Shown: in pieces, positions 33,172 to 45,600 of the stretch
Layout: each line of letters opens with the position of its first letter
Position numbering within the stretch: position 1 is the stretch's first letter
Source of the DNA: Closterium sp. Naga37s-1
Lineage: Eukaryota; Streptophyta; Zygnematophyceae; Desmidiales; Closteriaceae
Reading direction: 5' to 3'
Assembly: GCA_947471745.1 (NCBI GenBank)
Contig: CANJKZ010000142.1
Location: forward strand, 3,650,501 to 3,714,500
DNA length: 64,000 nucleotides
Translations under genes and position numbers: made by a program
The notes under the pieces: generated by a model
What the model saw: the letters and a program-made list of their open reading frames with translations, nothing else
Database searches by the model: none
What the model was told of the DNA's origin: nothing

Positions 33172-36100
33172 TGGTATGAGAGCAACTCAGGGATTCTTCT
33201 CAACTCCACTTCCGTGAAATTCGCCGAATCAAGATCTGGCGAGCGGCACACGCTCCAAGACCAAGATGGCCGGAGGATCCGGAGGCCAAGCGAATCTGAC
33301 GGCCGAAGGACAAACCAACCCGGCTACGACAAATGAGGCGACAACCACGATCAGCACTGCCGCACGCGAGCAGCTGTTTTCGCGACTATCAACTTTGGAG
33401 AAAGACCTCCAAGAGCTGTGCAAAGGCGATGCGGGAACCTCTTCCCAACCAGCACAACCTGGACAACCGGCTACGAAAAGCCGCGATACCGCCGCGCACA
33501 CATTTTCCCTCGACACAGACAAATCAACAGCAACTGCTCCCCGTCCAAGTGACGAAGTTATCAACTCTTCGCAAGCACGCTTTCTAAGCGTTTCAAAAAT
33601 CAAGACTACTGCCGCGTTTGACGGCAAAGACTTTTACACCTGGAGTTTCGAGCTTGAGCTCCTCCTACAAACATCGCAGCTCCGAGACTGCGGAGTCATG
33701 CTATCCACGGACCCGGACACACGGGACCTCATCCTCACCTATGCTCCCCCGAACACCCCTCCTGAGACGCACAAATACCTCAGGCGAGCTCGCTCAATCA
33801 ACGGCATCTACGTGCTGGACTTCGACATTCCCAGCTGTCAAGCTTGATCAGACGAGCTCGTGGATCTCGTCCCCCTGGATTTCCCATTCATGGGCGAAAA
33901 GTCGTGGCAGCACCCAGACGGACGGCCATGGATTCGCCGCAGTCCGCACCCCCGTGAAATCAATCTGCACCAGCCCGACATCAACGGCCTCTGCACCACC
34001 TGTCACACACCAACGGCAAGCCGCACAGCAGAAGTGGAAAGAGATCTCGCGGCAATCCAAGAGGCAGAAAGCGCTGAGGAAGAGCCCACTGGGATGACCG
34101 AGATGGAGCTCGCTGTTACTACTCACCGCATCTTTGGCGAAGAACATGAAAGGCTTGGACAACAACGGCAAGAGCACCCAACGCCCCGCGCAGAAACCCT
34201 TCGATGGGTCCTAGAAGCAAACATCAGAACCTTCGATGAAGAAGGACGCCCGCGCCCATACACCTGCGACGTCTACCGCAAGGAGATCGACAGAGGGTGG
34301 AAAGATCCTGACGCAAAAGAAGAGCTGAGCGTTAAGGAAGAAGAAGACAAGGCAAAGGCAGAAAAGAAGCAGAAACTATATGAAGAGCGCGTAGCGGCAG
34401 GATGGGACGAGGAGTCAGCACGACGTGGCGCATGGGGAGACGACGACTATATACCAGAGGAAGGTGCAACATGGGGATCCGCAACTGGCGCATCCGGCAC
34501 CGTGCATACAGGCGGATGGGGTGATACAGGAGGATGGGGAGGAGACGAATACGTGGATGCCCCGCTCACCAAAGAAGAAGAAGAGGAGATAGAACGAGAA
34601 ATAGCTGCAGAACGCGGAGAACGATCACCACGCGTCCCCATTCAGCTAGGTCGCCCACCGCGCAACCCAGCGCCACCATCGTACTCACCACCAGGGCACT
34701 GGAACAGCTCCTGGTCGGAGATTGAGGAGGGGAACGTGCCACCAACTCCCCCGAGTGACTCACTTGGTCCAATCTCCCGCCCAGATTCATTCACGCACCT
34801 TATCGAAGGCACGAGGACTCCGCTCAACATCATCCCCGACCGCGAATTCCTTGCGCTCTACCTCACGACGGCACCTGCAGAAGGGGAGATAGCAACAGAA
34901 GCAGAAGCAGAGGAGCCGGACAACGAAGCAGAAGAAGAGGAAGAACCTCCACTCCAGATTCCGCAAGAATCGGAGGCAGAAGTGGCGGAACACCGTGTCC
35001 GTTACATGCGTACTTCTGGGATCCGCGCTGAGGACGATCTCTGGCACCAGGGACTCGGTCACCCCTCGCGTCAGACGCTCAACAACTGTCTCCGCGCCAA
35101 AGTATTTCCTCCAGGAGCACTGTTGCGCCCCGACGGCACGGAACCCCACAACACCCCACACCCAACTACCTGCACCGTTTGTCCCACAGCTGCCCTCTCT
35201 CACAGCGCCTACCCCTCTCTGGAACCAAGCACCAACCGCTACAAGAAGCTGCAGAAGGTGTATAACGACTTCATCGTGCTCACCTACGATGGTATCAACG
35301 GCGAGAGGTACACACTCACCTTCGTGGACGCCTACTCACGCCACGTTTGGATTGCCAACGTCGACGCTCGCTCCAAGGCTCCAGAGGTCTTCCGCATCTG
35401 GCTCGCACATGCGCAACAACAATCAGGGAGGAAGCTGAAAATCTGGCATGAGCTGGAGAGCGTCCTCACGGAGAAGGGGATCAAGCATGAGGTTTCACTT
35501 CCCTACGCTCACCAGCAGCAAAGCGTCGCAGAGAGGGTTAACCGCACCCTCATGACAAAAGTGCTCGCCCTCATGAACCAATCCGGCCTACCCAAGAAAT
35601 ACTGGCCGTACGCCATGAACCACGCTGTGCGCCTGCACAACCTACTCTCCACCATGGCCAACCGGGACAACCTTTCCCCGCACATGAAGTGGACCGGCTC
35701 AAAGGGAGATCCCTCCATGTTAGGGGTTTGGGGGTGTATGGTGCAGTACCAGCCGACGACCGCAACAATCGGCAAGTTCACTCACCGCGCGCACTGGGGA
35801 GTCCATCTGGGACTCAGTAACGAGTACAAGGGTTGGCTCATTCTTGACATTGACAGCAAGCAGATCGTCCCCGCTCGAGATGTTCTCTTCTATGAGCGAC
35901 TCACCTTGCAACAGTGGATTGACGACGAACGTCGCAACGAAGCACGCGGCTACGTCAACAGCGGCCGCAACTTCGCATCCCCGGAAGACGAGGCAGCAGC
36001 GGCAGCACTCGACCGCGATCCCGCCGACGAACATCCCAGCATTCCGCCTCGCCCGCGCGACGACGACGACGACGATGATGACGACGACACACCCGCACCA

Positions 36101-37329
36101 GGACCATCGCGCCGCCGACCTGAGCCTAGCACTACTGCAACTTCCCACGAGAGTGACGATGACGATGTGGTGGAGGTCACCACCGGCGACACCACCAATG
36201 TGTCCGGCCTGCAGCTTCTCGGCCTACACACGTCTGTCACTACCCTCACGCGCGCCGTCGAACCCAAGAACCCTCGCCAGGCCCTAACCGGTCCTCACGC
36301 CAAGGAGTGGCGTGCCGCTATGGACGCGGAGGTGAAGGCACTGGAATCACGTGACACATGGGTCCTGGTCGATCGTGCAGCAGTGAAGGGGAGGAGGGTG
36401 CTAAGCGGAAATGGGTATTCCGTCTCAAAACCAATGCTGACGGCACTATCGAGCGCTTCAAGGCACGCTGGGTCGTACGCGGGTATGACCAACGCCACGG
36501 CATCGACTTTGATCAAACCTTTGCTCCCGTCAGTCGTCATATCTCCGTCAGAATTCTACTCGCCATTGCCGCCGCTAAGCACCTACCACTGCGGCAGATC
36601 GACGTGAAGAACGCGTTCTTATACGCGTTGGTGGATGCAACCATCTTCGTAGAACAGCCACACACCTACGGGGAAGGAGATCCCAGGGTCTGCCAGCTGA
36701 AGAAATCCCTCTACGGGATAAAGCAAGCACCGCGCCTCTGGCAGCAGCATCTGCACAAAATCCTTCTGGAAATCGGCTTCAGGCAGCTGCCGCACGACCC
36801 GGGAATGTACCGCCTTCACTTTAACGGCAACTACATCCTTCTGACGGTCTACGTCGACGACCTGCTGTACACCGGCACCTGCAACAAGCTCCTTACTCAG
36901 TTCGAGGAGAACCTGGCGCAGCGCGTTGACATCACCATCAACCACAACGTCACACAGTTCCTGGGGCTAAACATCACCTACGCACCAGAAGCAATTCACC
37001 TGTCAGCCTCCAAGTACGCAGAGCAACTGGGGGAACGCTTCAACATTTCGCCCGCACCACTCTCAACCCCTTATCGCAACCCCAGCGCCAACCACAAACC
37101 GGACAACAAACCTCTGTCACCCGCAGAACTCCAAATGTACCAGCAAAAATTGGGGTGCCTGCTGTTCGCCTCTGTCACCTGCCGTTCCGACCTTTCGTAC
37201 ATCGCCAGCCAACTGGCACAGTACTCTCGCAAGCCAGTAGCAGAGAACCAGCTGGATCTGGAGCGCGCCCTGCAGTACTTCATTTCCACACCTGACATCG
37301 GGCTCTCCTACTCCACGCTGACAACAACC

Positions 37330-37456
37330 TCTCAGAATCTAGACACAACGGAATGAATTGACTAGCAAGGGAATGGGGTACAAATATGGAAACCTAAAAG
37401 CTGTACCCCCTAGAAGGCACATCACTACAGCCTATTACAAATAATAACATTTGACA
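37330..37456 (-). repeat. 3' LTR, element 2
   Basis: 127 bases, differing from 40850-40976 at one position by eye. Confidence 0.92.
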
Positions 37457-40199
37457 CACCCCCATAGGCTAAGTGAGGGGCATCAAAACAAGCAAGGCAG
37501 ACAAACGGTCACAAGACCAGTCAGCAAGAAGCAAAACAAGCTCAGGGTGGATCTCAAGGACACCACACAAATTCCGAGCGCAAGCAAGCGGCCACAAGGC
37601 CAGTTCAAGAGTTCACTAGGATATATATAGGAAAGCACAACAAGCAGAGCAAGCAACAAGACTACAGCAACCGAGGGCCTACCTCAACAAGCCCCAACTG
37701 CACACAGAACCTGTGGTGGTCACCAAGCGCTAGGGCCTTGGTGAAGACGTCTGCAGTGTTGGCCTCTGAGGCCACAAAGTCCAGGCGTGCCTGGCCGCGT
37801 CGCTGCAGCTCTCGCAGGAGGAAGTACCTCACGTCAATGTGCTTCACTCTGCTCTCCAGTCGAGGCTCTCGACAGAGGAGGATCATGGCCTTGTTGTCAG
37901 CATACAAGGTCGGTGCAGAGCGAGGCCGCTCACCAAGGTCAGCGAGCAAGAAGGTCAACCAGCGAAGCTCCTATGCCGCCATGGCACCAGCGTAGATCTC
38001 TGCCTCTGCACTGGAAGTAGCCACAGACGACGACCGTGTAGACCTCCACGACACAGCACCAGCTCCCAGACTGAAGCAGTAACCCTGAGTTGAGCGCTGA
38101 GTCTCCACGTCGTCAGCGTAGGAAGAGTCACAGTGACCAGTCAACGCCACTGGCGGAATCCCTCCAAGCACAAGCCCCATGCCTGATTTAGTTGCCAGGT
38201 ACTTCGCCACCCTCACAGCAGCTGTCCAGTGGACAGGACGGTGTCTCCCAGTCGCAACAAAATGAGAAACTATGCTAAGGGGAAAGGCGAGGTCCGGCCG
38301 AGTACAAGTCATCAGGTACATGAGGCAGCCCACCAGCTCTGCGTAGGGACCACTGGACTCAAAAGGCTCGTCGGGAAAGGGGCCAGTGAGTCTGTGGTCA
38401 ACAGCAAGAGGTGTGGGCTGTGTGGTGGAGAACTGGAAGTCGAACCGCCGAAGGACCCGCTGCACCATGTGTGACTGAGTCAGTGTGATGGTGCGAGCGG
38501 CTCTGTCCCTGGTGATCTGCAGGCCAAGGTAGCGTTGCAGTTCACCTAGGTCAATGCACTTGTGTCTCTTCTGCAGTTCGGACTTCACCTGAGCCAGAGC
38601 TGCCCTATCTGCTGTGGCAAAGGCCAAGTCGTCGACGTACACTAGTATAAAGAAAGGAGTGGAACCAGTGCGAACAAACAGCGACGGGTCGGCAGAGGAA
38701 GGACAAAACCCAAGTTCACGAAGCGTGGAGCGAAGAGTGTCGTGCCACTCACGGGGCGACTGGCGGACACCGTAGACTGGCTGTCTCAGGCTCCACTGGG
38801 TCCCAGGTGGGAAGGTGTCAGTGAAGCCAGGAGGGCGGCGCAGCCATATCTCCTCGTGTAGCCGGCCCTGGTGAAACGCAGTAGAGAAGTCAAGGGAGTG
38901 CAGCTCGTAGTCTCGCTGTGCTGCTACGTGCAGTAACACCCGAAGAGTAGTCATCTTCGGGGTCGGGGCGAAGGTCTGGAAGAAGTCAACTCCCTCACGC
39001 TGACTGAAACCCCTAGCCACGTAGCGCGCCTTGAACACAGGCGGTGAACCAGGCAGCCGCTTCACCTTGAAGAGCCACATGCCATCGACTACGTTCGCCC
39101 TGGGAGGGGGAACTGCGTCGACGTAGGTGCCTGTGGATCTCCAAGACGCTAACTCCGAGGCCATAGCCGCTTTCCACTGTGAGGCCCACGCCCCTGACAC
39201 TGCCTCGCGGTAAGTGCGAGGAGTCGGTATGTCAAGGGCGTCAGGGTCTCCCTAAGGGGATAGCAGCATGGCACAGACAGAGGGAGAAGCGGCTGCCCAG
39301 TACTCCAGCTCAGACTCTCTGTCCTCTAGGACGTCACAGCCAAGGGCAAACTCACCCCCGACAGACAGAGGACGGGAGGGAGGAGCTGGCACCACACGGG
39401 TGGTCTAGCCAAGGCGATTGGCGGCAGCAAACTCAGCGACAGCAGCAGTGAGAGCCGAGACAGACGACAGAGGGAAACGAGAGTCGGTGACAAGAGTGGC
39501 GAGCACACGAGAGACAACAGGACGAACAGCACGGTAGTATTCAGTGACAGGAGTAGGGGGGAAAGGGAGAGAGGACGGAGGAGGAGACGGGAGAACGGAC
39601 GCAGGAGGAGGACGACGAAGAGACGAACAAACGAGGGCAGTGCGGAGGTCGGTAACGGGAGACGAGTGACGAGCACGCGGAGGACAGGGACGGACACGAG
39701 AGTGTGGGACAGCGCGCGGAGGAGACTGCGGTGGAGGAGAAGACCAGACTGCCGGACTGTCGTCAGGAGGAGGAAACGTGGGACCAAACGCTGGAGGGGA
39801 CGGAGTGTGAACAGGAGGAGAGGAGGGAAGACCAAGGGCCCGAAGGCCACTCACGGGTGGGAACAACTGCCGCTCCAGAGGGAGCTGCGGTGGGCACGTC
39901 TGCGGCGGCGGTGGCTGCTAGTCACGCGCTACCTCACTAGTCAGCGTCAGGACGGCGCCACCCTGTGGGCCCACGCGTCTGTTGCTCTCAAGGCGCCCCT
40001 GTCTCCCGGGCTAGGGGCTAGAGGCTAGGAGCAAAGTGCGACCCGGGTCGAAATCTAGTGACCGGAGCGAGAAGCGGCTGCCAGCCGCGGAGTGAGAAGC
40101 CAGTAGCAGTACGAACGGTTTTAGCCCGGGAGACAGGGTGGTGGCTAGGTGAGAAGGGGTGGTTGGGACGTTAGGAGGAGGTGGCGCGTGGGTTAGGGC

Positions 40200-40800
40200 G
40201 CGGCCATTGGCGAGGGCGTTGGTAGGGCGCTCGCTAAGGTGGGGGGCGAGGGCTAAGGCGAGGGCGCGGGCCTAGGCGAGGGCGCGAGCTGGGGCGACGG
40301 GCTAGGGCGCGGGCCTGGGCGACGGGCTAGGCCGCGGGCTTGGGCGACGGGCTAGGGCGCGGGCAGGGGCGACGGGCTAGGGCGCGGGCCTGGGCAACGG
40401 GCTAGGGCGCGGGCCGGGGCGACGGGCGAGGGCGCGGGCTGGGATGACGGGCTTGGGCGCGGGCCTGGGCGACGGGCTAGGGCGCGGGCCTGGGCGACAG
40501 GCTAGGGCGCGGGCCTGGGCGACGCGCTAGGGCGCGGGCCTGGGCGACGGGCTAGGGCTCGGGCCTGGGCGACGGGCTAGGGCGCGGAGGCCGCGGAACG
40601 GTGAGGAGGGCGCGCACGACAGTGGGGAGGGGCGGTCGACCGTGGGGAGGGGCGCTAGGAGGGCGCGAAGGCGCGGAGGGGGCGGCCTGGCTAGGAGGGC
40701 GCTAAGGCGCGGAGGCGCGGAGGGCGCGGAAGGTGCTAAGGCGCAAAGGGCGCGGAGGGCGCGGAGGGCGCGGAGGGCGCTAAGGCGCGAAGGCGCTAGG
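40200..40800. repeat. G-rich leader minisatellite of element 2
   Basis: About 40230-40590 holds some 14 copies of a 25-base unit built from GGGCTAGGGCGCGGG and CCTGGGCGAC. 40600-40800 continues as GGCGCGGAG-type repeats. It occupies the same position as the minisatellite of element 1 but has a different unit. Confidence 0.9.
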
Positions 40801-40849
40801 CTAGGTTGGGTAGGGTGGGGAGCTAGGAACGCAACCTACTCGGATACCA

Positions 40850-40976
40850 TCTCAAAATCTAGACACAACGGAATGAATTGACTAGCAAGGGAATGGGGTA
40901 CAAATATGGAAACCTAAAAGCTGTACCCCCTAGAAGGCACATCACTACAGCCTATTACAAATAATAACATTTGACA
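40850..40976 (-). repeat. 5' LTR, element 2
   Basis: 127 bases, next to the primer-binding site at 40837-40849. Followed by the CAACC target duplication. Confidence 0.92.
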
Positions 40977-41492
40977 CAACCTCCTTCAACCTCAACGGCT
41001 ACGTGGATGCAGATCATGCCGCTGATCCTGAAAATCGACGGTCTCGAACCGGTTTTGTTTTCCGCCTGGAACCAACAGGACCAATCTCCTGGAACTCGTA
41101 GAAGCAGGAGCTGGTTGCCCTGTCATCGGCCGAAGCAGAATACATCGCCGCGACAGCAGCAGTTCGCGAAGGCCTGTACCTGCAGGAGTTACTACTGGAA
41201 TAAAAAATCCCAACTTCGCCCACCTTTCGCCTTCACTGCGACAACCAGAGTGCCATCAAGATTGCGAACAAGCCAGGGTTCGTGAACCGCACGAAGCACA
41301 TCGCGCTTCGGTACTTTTTCGTCAAGGACGAAATTGATCAGGGCAAGGTTGACCTCACGTACTGCCCCACCACCGAGATGGCAGCCGACTTTCTCACCAA
41401 GCGACTGCCACGTCAACAGTACAAGCACTGTTCCGACCTCACCGGAGTGGTCAAGCGAGTCAGCCCTCTGCACGCCCAGGAATGAAGGGGAG

Positions 41493-41999
41493 TGTTACGA
41501 TATGAAACTTTACGAGAAGACATTCCTGTATGCTACAGGGGCCGACTCTAAAGTGTATGAAGCCGAGGAGTCAGAAGAGTCGAAGCGACACTGGTAACCG
41601 TCTGATCAAGACCGATGCAGGCAGAAACATTCGAAGTGAAAAGAGCGGGAACAGGTTTGAAACGGGTTCCCGCGCCGCACGGTTTGAACTTCGCTGTAAT
41701 AAGGGAATGTACCCTTTAGAGTACATGGCTAGTCTAGGTCGTTTCGTATGCCTTTGTATTTCCTACATAAACCCAATGTATGCATGCTATTATCAATCTC
41801 AGTCATTTACATTCACTCTGACCTGAGTTCACTACGTCCGCTGCAACATTACCCTGCGATCAACCCTGATTTAGGCTGCGGGTTTTAAAGCCGTTGGCCC
41901 AAATTGCACAAGTTTTAAAAGGTTGACGGGGAGGAAGTTTTGTTTTTGGGGTGTGGCGAGAGGTCCTATTTCGTCAAACTCGTTTTTGGGATTGTAACA
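41493..41999 (+). repeat. 3' LTR, element 3
   Basis: 507 bases, longer than its partner by about 93 bases near its 3' end. The first 380 or so bases align closely with the 5' LTR and both share the same terminal bases. Confidence 0.9.
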
Positions 42000-42004
42000 C
42001 ACAT

Positions 42005-42624
42005 AGACCAGCAGCAAGCAACCCTCTACTCAAACCCGTTATATTCCACAACCCCACCCCATACTTCTGTCCACGGCTTCCTTCCACCCACCACCTTTGA
42101 CACCTCTATATACCGTGCACTGTTATCACTAGGTTCTCCCTCCATTCCCACTCCCTCTTAGGGGATTCATGTTACTGAGCAGTACGAATCTCGCAACCAG
42201 CCTAATTCCACCAAGAAATACCCCCAGCCGCACAGTCCAGCAAAGAGAACAAGCTTTAGTAGTTTTTCCACCTTGCAACCACCGACACAGAGACCGGCGG
42301 CCGGCAGCACTACATAAATAGGCAAGCGTAGAAGCCTGCAAGAGCACAAGCACACACACACACGACACGAGTATACGGAACACCATGGTGGTGCAGAGGC
42401 TGGGCTGGGAGGGACCTATCCACATCCACAAGCCACGGCCCACGCCCCCATCACAACCAGCAACCTCCCGTCCACCACCTCAAACTCCCCCCAACCTCCT
42501 CCCAACCCCCTTCCTCTCCCTCCTCCTCCCCCCCTTCCCCCACTCTCTCCCCCGGCTTCCCCCACTCTCCCCCCCCCCTTACCCCTCCCCATCCCATGTC
42601 CCCATGACCACCACCCGCTCACCC
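42005..42624. other. 3' flank of the phosphofructokinase gene
   Basis: Lies between the target duplication of element 3 and the phosphofructokinase stop codon. The half nearest the gene is C-rich; a CACACACACACA run is at about 42350. Nothing else recognised. Confidence 0.5.
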
Positions 42625-45600
42625 TCATCTCCCCCCCCACCCCCCACCCCCGCCCATGCCCCGGCCTCCATCCATTTCGCTGATCTGATCCCTCCGACTC
42701 GGTCCCAGCAAGCGCCCCTCCTCCTCGCCCTCCCGCTCCCGCAGCGCCTGGCGGTGCTCCTGCTGCGCCTGCAGCAGGCGCTGCTGGTGGTGCAGGTGGT
42801 GGTCGTCGTATCGCAGGAACGTGGGCTGGCTCGTGGACGACAGCAGCCGTGCCCACATGCGGTCCGTTAGAGACACTGTGTTGCTCTTCTCAGATACACA
42901 CTGTTGGGGGGGGGGGGGGAGGAGGGAAAGAGGGAAGCAGGAGAGCGGGAAACAGGAGGGCAGGGGCAGGGGTAGGGGCATGGGCAGGGACAGGAAAGCA
43001 GAGACAAGGTCAAGGCTGGAAATGGAGGCACCCAAGCGGCAAGCTTGCAGACCACACACCAACACTAACAGCCCATATTTTTATTGCAGCAGCAGCAGCA
43101 GCACTAGCAGCAGCAGCTGCAGCGGCAACAGTAGTACCAGCAGCGCGTGCACCTTGATGGGGATGTAGGCGTGGCGGCCGTTGATGGGGCCGACGGTGAA
43201 GCCAGTGAAGCCCGCCATGGAGCCGTGGATGGCGCTGTGTGCCAGCAGCGTGCAGTAGATGTTGTCACTCGCATTCGCCGGCACCGCTCGAATCATGTAC
43301 GTGGGGTCTGGTGCACGGGGTGAACGGCGGGGGGGAGCGGGGGAGAGAGCAGGGAGGAGATGGGGAGGAGAAGGCGAGGAAGAGGTGAAGAGCACGGGTG
43401 TGGTGATTTCTTTTGAGCCGACTCAGTAGTATGATGCTTTTGTGGACGGTGGGGAGGGGGGTGGAAAGGAGGCGAAGGGTGCGGAGGGAAGGGGACGGAG
43501 GGAGAAGGATGGAGGTGCCTTGTATGTGGTTGAAACATGCACAGCACACGGCAGATCCATACTGGAATTTTGGAGGGCGATGAAAAACGGGCGAAGATAT
43601 ATTCATGAAAGCGACGTGAGTGTGTCCGTGTGTATGTATATACTACTATGTATGGGAAAGGATCATTTGAGGCGCCTCAAAGATGTGCATGAATGTGGAA
43701 TGTGGCACATGCCCGCACGCACGCACCAATGTATTTGAGGTTGAGCTCTATGCGAGACTTGGCAAAATGTGCCTGCATGTGATGAGGGGCGATCCAACCA
43801 CCCATGCACCCAACCAAGCAGACAAAACCAAACGGGGGAAAGCAAACATTGTTGGAAAAGAACACGAGGATGTTAGGTGCGGGGACACTAAATGCGTGAA
43901 ATAAGGAGACACAGAATGCGACACAGATCTTAGATGCTGTTTGAATTGGAGGGAAACGAAACACACAACCTGTGCTTCGCCATACAACCATCCCTTCCTC
44001 TCTCTATCTCCATCCTCCCCTTCCGCTGCTTTTCCATCCCTAAACAACCTCTTCCAAAGCATCCCAAAGCATCCCACCCCACTCTTCCATCCTCCCCTCT
44101 CTCACCCCCAACCTCCAAACCTTTGAGTCCCTCCCACCTTCCCCATTCCGCTTTCCCCCTCCCTTTGCGTTTCCCCTCCCCCTTCTGTTTCCACTTCCCC
44201 CTTCTGCTCTCCCCTTCCCCTTCCCCTTCCCCTCCCCCCCCCCTCACCTTGATCTGCTGGGACAGCCACAGCCCGATATCCATCAGTCTCGCATTCCCCG
44301 ACTCGTCAGTCAGCCCTCTCCTGCCCATCCCACCCGCCGCCGTCGCCATCCCCCCCGCAGCCGCCGCCACAGCCGCCGCCGTCACCGCCGCCGTCCCCCC
44401 TCCCCCCATCCCGTCCATGCCCATGCCCATGCCCATCCCGCCGCCGCCCCCCATTCCTGCGAGCGCACTCGGCGAGGACGCCGACGGGAAGGGCGCCGAC
44501 GCAGCAAAGGACGAGGAGAACGGGGAGTGCGAGGAGGAGGAGCCAGAGGGGGAGAGCTGGAGATCTAGAGCCTCTGCCATGATGTCTTGCCCCGCGCCCT
44601 CCGCCACCACCAGCACGGCATGCCCACTCTCCCGCAGGCGGCGCTTGAGGAACTCAAACAGCCCGCCGTCGCCCTCCAGGTGAAATGGCACCTCGGGGAT
44701 GAGGCAGCAGTCCTGTGAGTGGGGGCAGAGGGTTGGGGAAAGGAGGGGTTGGGGCAGAGGCGGTGGGGGAGCGGCGGGGGATAAAGGCGGCGCTTGAGGA
44801 ACTCAAACAGGCCCCCGTCGCCCTCCAGGTGGAACGGCACCTCGGGAATGAGGCAGCAGTCCTGTGAGGTGCGGTGGGGTGGGGAAAAGGGGCAGAGGCA
44901 GTGGGGGAGCAGTGGGGGGTTGATGGGGCGCAGTGGGGGTTGCAAGCCAGGTGGAACGGCACCTCGGGCATGAGGCAGCAGTCCTAACAGTGGGAGGGGG
45001 CGTACGTGGGGGGAGGAAGTTGCGGGGTTGGTGTAGGGATGGTGTGGGGGTGATGGGAGTTGCGGGCGAGGGGGAGGGAGGGGCAGGGATGAGTGCGATT
45101 ACAGGGGGGAAGAAAGAGGGTTTTGAGACGAGCAATTTCCAACGTGTTGAGGCCTTTGAGGTACGCAAAGCAGGGGAACGCAAATGGGACGTGAGGACGA
45201 TCGAGACGTCTCATATATATGTGCGAACGGAGACGGGCTCTGGGAAACACAGAAGGGAGCAGGGATGAGGAGCGAGTGGATTTGGGGCAGCGAGGGACAG
45301 AAACTGTGCAGCACAGGAGATGAGTTGGTCTGTTTCAATTCGCACTAATTATATTCAATTTTGAAAGAATTGAACTGATTTCATTTTGGATTGGCAGCAG
45401 CACGTACCACGTCTCGGCTGGCAAGTGTTGCATGCATGGCAATTTGACCTGAACGCACACACAGCACACGAATGAGAAGGCAGGAGCGAGATGAGGAGCG
45501 AGATGAGGAGCGAGATGAGGAGCGAGATGAGGAGCGAGATGAGATGAACGAGATGAAGTGAGCGGCAATGGAGGGTGGAGGGACACAAGTCACAGCAGAA

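Larger units (their letters stand above)
37330..40976 (-). mobile_element. Short Ty1/copia element nested in element 3 (element 2)
   Basis: Reverse-strand element of about 3.6 kb with 127-base LTRs at 37330-37456 and 40850-40976. Only one difference was seen between them, and a perfect target duplication CAACC lies at 37325-37329 and 40977-40981. The primer-binding site reads TGGTATCC at 40849 on the reverse strand, and a G-rich polypurine tract adjoins the 3' LTR as in element 1. Parts recognised: reverse transcriptase (about 39200-38500, with YVDD), RNase H (37960-37680), a Pro/Ser-rich low-complexity segment and a G-rich minisatellite leader. It is short for a copia element and broken; it probably depended on proteins from relatives such as element 1. 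The near-identical LTRs mark it as the youngest insertion in the window. Confidence 0.92.
32758..41999 (+). mobile_element. Ty1/copia retrotransposon with 0.4-0.5 kb LTRs (element 3, host of a nested copy)
   Basis: Forward-strand element with LTRs at 32758-33171 and 41493-41999, each beginning TGTTACGA and ending TTGTAACA. It is flanked by a perfect 5-base target duplication CACAT (32753-32757, 42000-42004). A primer-binding site TGGTATGAGAGC starts at 33172, and a purine tract AAGGGGAG precedes the 3' LTR. Parts in order: gag-type region (about 33266-33847), a charged acidic segment, GAG-pre-integrase and integrase (about 35000-35700), reverse transcriptase (about 36300-37000, with YVDD) and RNase H (about 41100-41450). 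A second copia element is inserted between reverse transcriptase and RNase H. The element is broken by that insertion and by a few further breaks. About a dozen differences in some 380 aligned LTR bases suggest moderate age. Confidence 0.92.

Noticed and set aside
43934-44683. Pro/Ser-rich 249-codon frame on the plus strand
   Set aside because: It is antisense to PFK exon 9 and adjoining intron; the minus-strand reading has the conserved enzyme motifs.
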